From assembly GCA_026874595.1 (NCBI GenBank), contig CM049306.1, forward strand, positions 77,654,142 to 77,718,141: a stretch of 64,000 nucleotides of DNA, written 5' to 3'. The notes beneath the pieces were generated by a model. The model worked only from the letters and a program-made list of their open reading frames with translations. It ran no database searches and was not told the DNA's origin. Positions 16,989 through 24,763 of this stretch are shown here, piece after piece (the first letter of the stretch is position 1; every line of letters begins with the position of its first letter). Both the position numbers and the translations under genes were made by a program. Origin of the DNA: Sipunculus nudus (Eukaryota > Annelida > Sipuncula > Golfingiida > Sipunculidae).

Positions 16989-18962
16989 ATGTACGTGAAG
17001 TGTTCGTATGAGTGTATCTGTCCAAATGCTCCTGGATATTTGAACGCAGTAAATGTAACGATGGATTGTCAGCATTTTGTCTTTTGCCGTAGGGTGTCAT
17101 GCAAGAACGAAGGTCTGGTGCCCTATGCACCTTCCGAATCATTGAAGCGTAAGCTCCAAGTGCGTGGCACGAATTTTAAAAAACGCGGCCGTAAACCATG
17201 GGATCTTTGGATTGAAAGGACGTCTGTTGACACTAGCCCTTGTGAAAATGGGTTCATCCTCGGGTTTGATCCTACGACATGGACTCCAGTGGCGATCATA
17301 CACCTGTACACGGGTTTCTTGATGTATCGGGCAGATACCCAAAGTTTGTTTTGGAGGGGCTACATTTCCAATGACACAAAGGTGAACGGGTCGGTGTCAC
17401 TAGGTGCGCACTTGAGCCAACTGATCAAGTTACCAGACCCTTACTTGTTTCACACTGTGCATGCCGACTGGAAGGGCCTGACAGGGGCATTTCAAGGAAG
17501 ACATATGCAACCGGGTTTCATGGATATGGGAGTTCGCCGATTCAACCAAGACGCGAATGCCATAGAGTCAGGGCTGGCCCCGTGCGACGCAGACAGTGCA
17601 TGGGGGAACTGCCGTTCATCTTTCATAGAGTCCCAACCGGTTGAATTCCAGGGTGATGGGGATATCTCAACAGCCCTCGATCTTCACAAAGCAGGTGACC
17701 AATGGCGGGAAAATGAAGAACACTTAGTGCGGGATGCGGGGGCAGCTGTCCTGACGTACGAGACGGTTCATCTTTCAGGCAAACGTTACAGGCTGCTACT
17801 AGCTGACCTACTGCCACAAAACGGGAAAAACCATAAATCGTGCAACGCGTCTGACAAACGCTGGCAAAATACTGCCGACCCGTCGGACGAAAGTCTACAC
17901 ACGTGTGACTGTTACAGCTACCGTCTGAAGGATCACCCAGTTCTGTGGAAGGCCTTAACACCCACGTCTTACGCCCTCTGCGAACTGGATAATTTCGAAC
18001 TGGCTCCGGCCTGGGTATGCGTCTGGACAGCAGACAAACATCGGGAGGACAAAAGCGCCGTTGACACATCACGCAACTTGGACAACCTCTTGGGACGGGA
18101 GCGATTTGCGACCGTGCGGGCTAAATGCCACCAGTGGATGAACAAACTTCTGTGCTTGATCGCTGACGCCGCCAAAACAGGCGTACCATCCGAGGACACG
18201 CAACTACGGCATTTAGAAAAAAGACAGAAACGAAATTTAAGTATTTGTTCACAACCGAGCCTACACGGCACAGAGAAATGGGTCGCGTCGACCTGTAGAC
18301 AGAAGAAACAAACAGAGTTACCACACCTTTCATGGTTGGACACAGCCTGGGCTGACAAAGCCGAAAAACTAAGTTTGACCACCTCGGAGCTTGCTGCGTA
18401 CAACTGTGAGCGGGTCGCCAGGTTGGTTGCAGTCCCTCGGGCACAGCTCCCGAAACTTACAGCAGACAGCAAAAGCCAATCTACAACGAAAGCATATGGG
18501 GTGGACCATCCGTCATTCGTTCAGAGTAAACCCGGCGTTACCTTCGAGGAATACGACAGCGACGTGGACGAAGACATATCACAACATGCTGCCACAGCAA
18601 AGGAGACTTTTTCCGGTGAGGCAACGTCGGCAAGTACGTCTGCAAGTGACGACACAGCTTTGCCTGTAGAAAGGCCAAAAGAGGCTACCAGTGTGACCCC
18701 TGTGTGGTTGTGCGATATAATGGGGAAGGTCATGGCAGCGTACGTGTACATGTGTGTGAACTATGTGTCGAGATGCAGAGGGACGGGTGTCGCACGTTTG
18801 AAGTCTCACGTGAGGCAATCGATGCGTTTGCGGGAGCGGAGAAAGGATGAACCGCCTGATGCAGACGTTGTCCTGTTTAACCTGCTGTCCCCGAGCTGCC
18901 ACAACACCACGTATACATACGGCTTATGGGCGACATGTGCAAGGAGGACAAGATTGCCCTGA
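16989..18962 (+). CDS. Cys-rich protein with gB-like motif, 657 aa
   Basis: The first ATG after the TATA box is 16989. The frame is open further upstream and that part is strongly hydrophobic (like a signal peptide) but contains no ATG, so non-AUG start or an upstream exon is possible. The product has many Cys and several N-glycosylation sites (for example NVT, NDT, NGS), suggesting a lumenal or virion-surface protein. A 13-residue block, NGFILGFDPTTWT, resembles NWFAFGYDPETYT of the gB-type protein in this window (residues 186-198), and an LG-x-H motif follows in both at the same distance of about 40 residues. A weak hydrophobic segment lies near the C-terminus. A distant gB relative is a hypothesis. 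Confidence 0.8.
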   Translation: MYVKCSYECICPNAPGYLNAVNVTMDCQHFVFCRRVSCKNEGLVPYAPSESLKRKLQVRGTNFKKRGRKPWDLWIERTSVDTSPCENGFILGFDPTTWTPVAIIHLYTGFLMYRADTQSLFWRGYISNDTKVNGSVSLGAHLSQLIKLPDPYLFHTVHADWKGLTGAFQGRHMQPGFMDMGVRRFNQDANAIESGLAPCDADSAWGNCRSSFIESQPVEFQGDGDISTALDLHKAGDQWRENEEHLVRDAGAAVLTYETVHLSGKRYRLLLADLLPQNGKNHKSCNASDKRWQNTADPSDESLHTCDCYSYRLKDHPVLWKALTPTSYALCELDNFELAPAWVCVWTADKHREDKSAVDTSRNLDNLLGRERFATVRAKCHQWMNKLLCLIADAAKTGVPSEDTQLRHLEKRQKRNLSICSQPSLHGTEKWVASTCRQKKQTELPHLSWLDTAWADKAEKLSLTTSELAAYNCERVARLVAVPRAQLPKLTADSKSQSTTKAYGVDHPSFVQSKPGVTFEEYDSDVDEDISQHAATAKETFSGEATSASTSASDDTALPVERPKEATSVTPVWLCDIMGKVMAAYVYMCVNYVSRCRGTGVARLKSHVRQSMRLRERRKDEPPDADVVLFNLLSPSCHNTTYTYGLWATCARRTRLP

Positions 18963-20254
18963 AGGTGTTGTTGACGGCTGCTGCTGACGTGGTGGGGTTC
19001 AGCGCTGCAGACTGTTTCGAGAATGGGTCGCTGTCCACCGATGATACCCCATACAGCAGACAGAGGATTCAGGAGGGCGATGTTTACGTAGGCGCGGTAT
19101 GGCCACTGTCTGAACGAACCTGCGTCAGAGAAGAACCAGAACAAGCGTTCCGTTTGTTGCTGGAAAAATGCAGGGAGAAGTGGGACGATTCAGTGTCCCG
19201 ACGGGATTCCCTGTGGTCATATATGCCGACAACGGATAACATGCTGTGGGATAAAGGATGCGAGCACGCCCGGATCCAGACATCGGCACAAGTGCGACGC
19301 ATGGCCGGGTGGCTGGGTCTGCACCTTTCAGGAAAGACGGCGATCTACCTGTTAGCGACATGCATACCCGACTGTATGGGTAATGCATGCGATCGAACAA
19401 AAGCAGGAGGGGCTTCCCCGTTGGTCAATATGATAATGGAGGACATCGTCCTGAGCCATGCGATGAAACCAAAGACGGCAAAGGAACAGGACCTCTTGGT
19501 GTCGGGCGACTGGTGGGACTGTGGGAAAACAGACCTCTGGACACAACGGCTGTCGCTTTTGAACATAGAGGATAAATGGAAGGCAAAGATCGCACGGCAT
19601 TTGAAACCGTTGGGAATATGGGTGCTGCATTTTGTGGAAAGGTTCATGCACGCCCACGTTACGAGTGGTTCAAGTTCAAATAACGTGGTGCACACCCGTT
19701 TCCGGGCGGGCAGCTACTTGGCCACTACCCTGTTGTTGAAAGCCATCGGGCGGCTGTGCGGAATGTGCCGCATATTTTTGCGTCGGCTACCTGTCCCTCC
19801 GACGGACGCTAAGGAGGCGCCAACGCTTAGACAAAAACGGGTCAACTTTTTGCGCCGAAGGGCACAAAACATAAACAACATCTGCGTGCACATCGCAGAA
19901 AGGTTGCTTGACACAGGATCCGAATCAGATGAGCTGCGGGCACACATGCGCTGCATGATCACAAGAAAAGCACCATTATTCCTGTGGGATCCCTCCCGTC
20001 CAAACCTATCTGGATACCTGAAGCGTTGCATAAAGGATTCCTGCCCAGCAGTATCGACTGGACAGACCGAAAGATGGCTGAGGAGCATCACCCAATATAA
20101 GGCGGTGGCCAGTGGTAACAGCCAGTCCGCCTTGTGGGATATACACACGTGCATCCACGGCACGCCGTTTACTGCACAAGACAGCGTGACAGATGTTCAC
20201 AGCTCTCCTGTTTGGAATGACTTTTGCGTTTGGATGAAAACGCACGTGTTTTAA
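18926..20254 (+). CDS. Unrecognised protein, 442 aa
   Basis: The start ATG 18926 overlaps the end of the previous gene by 37 nt. The product is mixed alpha-helical, Cys- and Trp-containing, with basic stretches around 275-320. No signal peptide or P-loop is seen. The next gene starts 10 nt after its stop, so these plus-strand genes probably share transcripts. Family not recognised. Confidence 0.8.
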   Translation: MGDMCKEDKIALKVLLTAAADVVGFSAADCFENGSLSTDDTPYSRQRIQEGDVYVGAVWPLSERTCVREEPEQAFRLLLEKCREKWDDSVSRRDSLWSYMPTTDNMLWDKGCEHARIQTSAQVRRMAGWLGLHLSGKTAIYLLATCIPDCMGNACDRTKAGGASPLVNMIMEDIVLSHAMKPKTAKEQDLLVSGDWWDCGKTDLWTQRLSLLNIEDKWKAKIARHLKPLGIWVLHFVERFMHAHVTSGSSSNNVVHTRFRAGSYLATTLLLKAIGRLCGMCRIFLRRLPVPPTDAKEAPTLRQKRVNFLRRRAQNINNICVHIAERLLDTGSESDELRAHMRCMITRKAPLFLWDPSRPNLSGYLKRCIKDSCPAVSTGQTERWLRSITQYKAVASGNSQSALWDIHTCIHGTPFTAQDSVTDVHSSPVWNDFCVWMKTHVF

Positions 20255-20263
20255 AAATCGCGA

Positions 20264-22561
20264 ATGTCGTCTGTATCGTATCACGCTCCATCAGCGACGC
20301 GCTCTCGAGATGGAGGCGATTCGACCACCACCACCGAATCCGTCATTCACGCTCACACCCAATTTCTACGGGGGTTATGCCGGGCGATGTTCCTCACGCA
20401 CGACCAAACAGCGGACAAGGCCGGTCTGGACGGATTTCTCACACAAAGCGTAAAACATGCGATCCGAGATTCAGGTCTCGCTGCCTTCAAAATTACGCAG
20501 TGTGATCTGTCAACAGAAGAGGTTTTTCTGTTAAGATGCGTAGCACAACCACTGCTGTTTGACCCCGAAGGTGTTGACCGGTTATCGGACTTGTGTTCTT
20601 TCTTTGAGACGGGAGGCCCTAATGCAACTGCATGGTTGTATACTTACAATCTGGGACTGCGGTTTTACAAGTGGTTCTGTCACAATTGGTCCAATGATAC
20701 TGATCGACAGAGAGAATCGGGTTTTGCGCAAGATGTTTCTTTGGTTTATGACCTGTGCTGCGCGTGCAGTCTGAGTGTTATACCCTTTGACACGGACGTG
20801 GACGATGACGCACATGCCGCTTGCCTGTCGCGGGCCAGAGAATACAGGCGTCGTCTGAGACGCGTCTTCCTACATGAAAGTTTAAGCGATTGCCTGTCAA
20901 TAGATGTAGAGCTACAGGAGGCCATAATCAACTGTATATACGAATTCGGAAGCGGCGCATCCGCCCCAGCACGCCAATGGTACCTGTCGCTGTCCGAAAA
21001 CCTGATACAAACCACAAAAGGGGAAGGCTCAGGAGACGCAGCAGACGAGCAGGGCGTGACGGAGCACGCAGAGATGCCCACACCGTCTTGCCTGGGTGAA
21101 GTCATACGCAACAGGATTTCATTTTTCCGTGAGGTTTGTTCTTCTGCCCAGCCCACGTTTGCCCCAGCGGATGAAAGCAACGGCGACCAGGGTAATTCGG
21201 AAACGTGGCAGCGGGCGTGTTCTGAACCTGTTGCTCCGAGTTTGGTACACGTATCCTCGTTGAACGCAGTTGAACACCTTAGCCGTGTAAACCTTTGCCG
21301 CTCCACTTCCGCCAGGGCGGTAGCCGTATCATTACCAAATGGCTGCATTGTGAACGCGGGTCCAGACCCCAGGACTGATCTGTTCTCAGGTATGGGGCCT
21401 ATCATGAAACATTGGCTAAACCGTTGCAAGACGGCGTGTAGCGAAAAGCGACCGCATGCGCTGTCCCAGCAGCGAACGGGTCACATGGATGCAGTTATCC
21501 TCCATAAAATTAAGAACATGAGTAAAATGCTGCGACGCACCGTGTTTGTACCACTCGGAAGGGGACCGGCTGTCATGAGTGTCGGAACAAACAATGTAGA
21601 AAACAAATCACAAGAAGCAGACCTTGTAGGTTTCGTGTTACGTTCCTTTATACAGGAAAGGTACCGTTGGCAGATGTACAGCACGATATCAGATACGTTG
21701 GCTGGTGGACTAGAATACATAACATTCTTGAAGGTTGCGTGCTCGCTGTGCCAGGCCAAGTGCGTCCGGAAGCCTTTCATAACAGAGTTCACCCGCAGCG
21801 TTTGCGTTGACGTAGATCGTCTGAACAAGGGCGGGAAATGTCAACCCCGCTTCGTGCACACACCGAGCCTGCGGGTGGGAACTCCTTACGGAGGGTTCTC
21901 AGTCACAGCCCTGCCCTTGTCATGGCACAGGGTTTACGAAGCCCCTGCTCCGCCTGCGATGGCAAAACGGGTTTCGCGTGAACTGTACGTGCACGCCGAA
22001 CGCCACATGATGCTCTGTTCCGGTGACAGGCACGGGGTGCCGATGGCATACGTCACATCCGGGCGGTTCGGTCCAGTGACAGTCACAGGATCTACGAAGG
22101 ACCCTCCCGCCGTGGTAGGGACGCCGAGATGCACCGGGAAGAAAAAAGGTTGCGTATCGAAAGCATCGCTGTGCGTCGTGCAGGTATGCAATGGTGAGAG
22201 AACGTGCTACGAACTTGTCCACACCATCGGGGAAGGCTTCGAGAACGCAGTTTGCTGTTCCTGCGACGCAAAAAACGCACAAGCGCTTCAGAGAGCGACG
22301 TGCGTGCGTCATTTCGAAGACACACACTTCCACGGACCCTCATCGAGCTGGAACGAGAACACAGACGAAACAGAGCTGTCGCTCCATGAAAAGAGAGTGA
22401 AGCATGTCGTGGGTCTTTGCCGGAACAAAATTCCGCAAAAACACCTGTGTCAAGGTTGCCTTTGTTGGTATGCATGTGATTGCGCGATGCACTTGCATGA
22501 CAGCATTCACGAATACATGCGTGTTTTTGGCCTTCCCGAACTGACAGGCGGAACAGCATGA
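20264..22561 (+). CDS. Cys-rich protein, 765 aa
   Basis: ATG 20264 lies 10 nt after the preceding stop. The N-terminal 230 residues look helical, with many acidic residues and paired Arg. The C-terminal third is rich in Cys, with pairs such as CCSCDAKN and CQGCLCWYACDC that could bind zinc. Herpesvirus packaging accessory proteins of the UL32 type are also Cys-rich, but I see no specific match. No signal peptide is present, so a reducing compartment (cytoplasm or nucleus) is likely. Confidence 0.85.
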   Translation: MSSVSYHAPSATRSRDGGDSTTTTESVIHAHTQFLRGLCRAMFLTHDQTADKAGLDGFLTQSVKHAIRDSGLAAFKITQCDLSTEEVFLLRCVAQPLLFDPEGVDRLSDLCSFFETGGPNATAWLYTYNLGLRFYKWFCHNWSNDTDRQRESGFAQDVSLVYDLCCACSLSVIPFDTDVDDDAHAACLSRAREYRRRLRRVFLHESLSDCLSIDVELQEAIINCIYEFGSGASAPARQWYLSLSENLIQTTKGEGSGDAADEQGVTEHAEMPTPSCLGEVIRNRISFFREVCSSAQPTFAPADESNGDQGNSETWQRACSEPVAPSLVHVSSLNAVEHLSRVNLCRSTSARAVAVSLPNGCIVNAGPDPRTDLFSGMGPIMKHWLNRCKTACSEKRPHALSQQRTGHMDAVILHKIKNMSKMLRRTVFVPLGRGPAVMSVGTNNVENKSQEADLVGFVLRSFIQERYRWQMYSTISDTLAGGLEYITFLKVACSLCQAKCVRKPFITEFTRSVCVDVDRLNKGGKCQPRFVHTPSLRVGTPYGGFSVTALPLSWHRVYEAPAPPAMAKRVSRELYVHAERHMMLCSGDRHGVPMAYVTSGRFGPVTVTGSTKDPPAVVGTPRCTGKKKGCVSKASLCVVQVCNGERTCYELVHTIGEGFENAVCCSCDAKNAQALQRATCVRHFEDTHFHGPSSSWNENTDETELSLHEKRVKHVVGLCRNKIPQKHLCQGCLCWYACDCAMHLHDSIHEYMRVFGLPELTGGTA

Positions 22562-22570
22562 TCCACATCC

Positions 22571-22587
22571 GACACCTTTTATTTGTG
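22571..22587 (+). promoter_or_regulatory. Shared 17-bp promoter-like element
   Basis: GACACCTTTTATTTGTG occurs here and again, identical, at 23768-23784. Each copy lies between two plus-strand genes, 40-90 nt before the next ATG. It may be a non-canonical TATA-type element. Confidence 0.5.
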
Positions 22588-22675
22588 ACGGAGACCCGTG
22601 GTTGCGTCACACGATGTACAATTCAGTCCTGGCAGCAAAGTGCATTTTGTTCATATCACGAATACATCCGCACTC

Positions 22676-23752
22676 ATGGACACGGCAGATCATACCACAA
22701 AGAATACCCGCAATCGCGAGTCAATGGCCGCTCTTCACCATATAGCTGCCATAGCCACATGCCAGGAAACGCAGGACGGGCCCGCACCTCTACCAGGCGT
22801 GACAGTCCGCGAACAGAAAATCGACCAGGAAGCGTTAGAAAACTGGTTGGGCGCAGGAATGTTAGAATGTGCGGAAGACGCACGGGTGCAACCGAAAAGG
22901 AAAAAGATGGAGAAAAAGGAAATGATTCATGCAACCAAGTCAAAGAGCCAACAATGCCGTTCTGACCGTACGCTCCGCGGAAAGAGCAAGTTACGTTTAT
23001 CTTCTTCCGTCGCGCAACCTAAACCGAATCTGAACATTCAAACAACTGCCAGCACCCCACAAACGCCCTCTGAGACGATGTATGACAAACATCACAGCAC
23101 AACTCCAGACACTACGGATGTCACGTCTCTTGATACGCATTCAACGAAACGCCACCGGCCATGTTCTGTTCACGGATCCTTGGAGCCTGTGCCTCCGGGG
23201 GACCGCCAGTTCCCTCACCCCCATTCTGTGCTGGTACAATGCAAGCATCCTAAAATGAACCGCTACATAGAAAATATGATATCCACACAGGGATATCTAA
23301 TGGAGGAAATGGATCCAGTGACCGGGGCCGTCCATCGCCTGTGGTATGTCCACTTGGAAGACTTGGTTAAAAGGGACGGCGCTCCCGTGAGACCGTGCAC
23401 CGACGTGCGCTTGTATGACCTAGCACCTGTAACGGACACGACGATTGATGATGACGACGAGCCCTTAGAATACCCCGCTTACTGTGTCTTGTGCAAACCT
23501 TCACAAGACAACGGCGCAAAAGCTGTCCGCGTCACAAACAAGCGGGACGACGGACAAGAACGCCCGATGAACCTGGCGATGGACATTCAGACGCGCAAGC
23601 CTTTGTTTATGGTTGAAGCCAACGAAATGTATGAAAGCAAGGCATCGCACCATGGCGGCGTGCCTACCGTGTTTGTCGTTTGCTCTGACCCTGAATCCGT
23701 CTTCTACAAAAAGATGAAGGAAATGGGATGCACGTGCGGTGACACGGACTAG
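22676..23752 (+). CDS. Unrecognised basic protein, 358 aa
   Basis: The first ATG is 22676; a GTG at 22598 in the same frame is not favoured. The N-terminal 150 residues are low-complexity, with a Lys-rich stretch (PKRKKMEKKE) that could be a nuclear signal. The C-terminal 190 residues look folded, with a C-x2-HG motif near the domain start, an acidic DDDDEP run, and several Cys. No family recognised. The 17-bp element at 22571 lies 89 nt upstream. Confidence 0.75.
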   Translation: MDTADHTTKNTRNRESMAALHHIAAIATCQETQDGPAPLPGVTVREQKIDQEALENWLGAGMLECAEDARVQPKRKKMEKKEMIHATKSKSQQCRSDRTLRGKSKLRLSSSVAQPKPNLNIQTTASTPQTPSETMYDKHHSTTPDTTDVTSLDTHSTKRHRPCSVHGSLEPVPPGDRQFPHPHSVLVQCKHPKMNRYIENMISTQGYLMEEMDPVTGAVHRLWYVHLEDLVKRDGAPVRPCTDVRLYDLAPVTDTTIDDDDEPLEYPAYCVLCKPSQDNGAKAVRVTNKRDDGQERPMNLAMDIQTRKPLFMVEANEMYESKASHHGGVPTVFVVCSDPESVFYKKMKEMGCTCGDTD

Positions 23753-23767
23753 AAATCGCGCACGGTA

Positions 23768-23784
23768 GACACCTTTTATTTGTG
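23768..23784 (+). promoter_or_regulatory. Shared 17-bp promoter-like element, second copy
   Basis: Identical to 22571-22587, and 38 nt before ATG 23822. Confidence 0.5.
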
Positions 23785-23821
23785 TTTGTCACAACGTCTG
23801 TTGTGCCCCCCGAACAAAAGT

Positions 23822-24538
23822 ATGACTCTTGAAACTATGCACCGCACAACCGGTAGAAAGACCCGCCTGTCTGCTACGGTTCCCGGAAGTGGAACACCAA
23901 ACTCTAACAGTCGTGTCACAGATTACGTGTTGAACACGCTGCACCTCGAATCAGATGGAATCCTTCTTTACTGGTGCCTCGACAGCGGTTCGGATGTTCA
24001 CGTGTTTTTCAACCTGGCGACGAGTGGAGATAAAACGGTCGTATTCCACGTCACAGGAAACAGAGTTCTTGTACGGTCAACGGATCTCGACATGCAGTTC
24101 AAACGATGGTTGGGGTCAGATTCCGCACGGCACAGCACTTCAGACACCAGTGTTGACGTCGAGACGGACTCCACGTCAGTTTGTATTTGGCAGGCTGGAG
24201 ACGAGCGCGTCTCGTTCATACGCGGGAAGGGAAAAGGGAAGCTGAACCGTTTCGTGCGTGGGATGAAACAAACATTTCGCGGACAACGCGGAGGACCCGC
24301 CGGGCTGTTGACAGGGCCCTTGCCTGCGGATATCGTGATCGGAGTGTCGCCGTCGAACGCTGTTAACGCCAGCATAACTCGTCACCCGTGGGAAGACGTC
24401 ACGAGTTACATTTTCCCCGACGCCGGTTCTATATCGATGAACTTGGGTCTACCAGGGACAGTGAGAGCTGATCTGAACGACGTGTTGCGTGTTTGTTGCT
24501 GTATTTTTCATATCGTTCGTCAGCAAAGTTTACCGTGA
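23822..24538 (+). CDS. Unrecognised protein, 238 aa, paralogue candidate of 8886-10148
   Basis: The first ATG is 23822; an in-frame TTG at 23780 is not a likely start. Three blocks match the 8886-10148 product in order: V-x-VF-x2-L with a downstream TDL (59-89), F-x2-GKGKGK-x3-F (132-144), and AGS-[VI] before a Cys-rich C-terminus (201-228). The protein is shorter because the central Cys/Trp-rich insert of the other copy is absent. AATAAA follows at 24616. Confidence 0.8.
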   Translation: MTLETMHRTTGRKTRLSATVPGSGTPNSNSRVTDYVLNTLHLESDGILLYWCLDSGSDVHVFFNLATSGDKTVVFHVTGNRVLVRSTDLDMQFKRWLGSDSARHSTSDTSVDVETDSTSVCIWQAGDERVSFIRGKGKGKLNRFVRGMKQTFRGQRGGPAGLLTGPLPADIVIGVSPSNAVNASITRHPWEDVTSYIFPDAGSISMNLGLPGTVRADLNDVLRVCCCIFHIVRQQSLP

Positions 24539-24615
24539 ACACCCGACATTTTGTTATAGTTCACAGTACGGATATATACTGATTCAGGCACATGTATATC
24601 ACTTGTTTGCTTTTC

Positions 24616-24621
24616 AATAAA
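24616..24621 (+). terminator. Poly(A) signal
   Basis: AATAAA 78 nt past the stop of the 23822 gene, close to the convergent gB signal on the other strand. Confidence 0.6.
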
Positions 24622-24651
24622 CGACAACAACTGACACGTTTTCTTGTTACT

Positions 24652-24657
24652 TTTATT
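24652..24657 (-). terminator. Poly(A) signal of gB gene
   Basis: AATAAA on the minus strand, about 107 nt past the gB stop. G-rich and T12 tracts lie between. Confidence 0.55.
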
Positions 24658-24763
24658 GATCATTATACAATGGTGGAAAGAGGGGGGGGTGGGGGTCCAT
24701 TACTTGTACAGTTGCATACAAGACAACCCATAGGTCTATATAAGATGTATACGTTTTTTTTTT

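Noticed and set aside
20746-21429. 227-codon minus-strand frame
   Set aside because: It is antisense to the 765-residue gene, with no features beyond a long chance frame in moderately GC-rich DNA.
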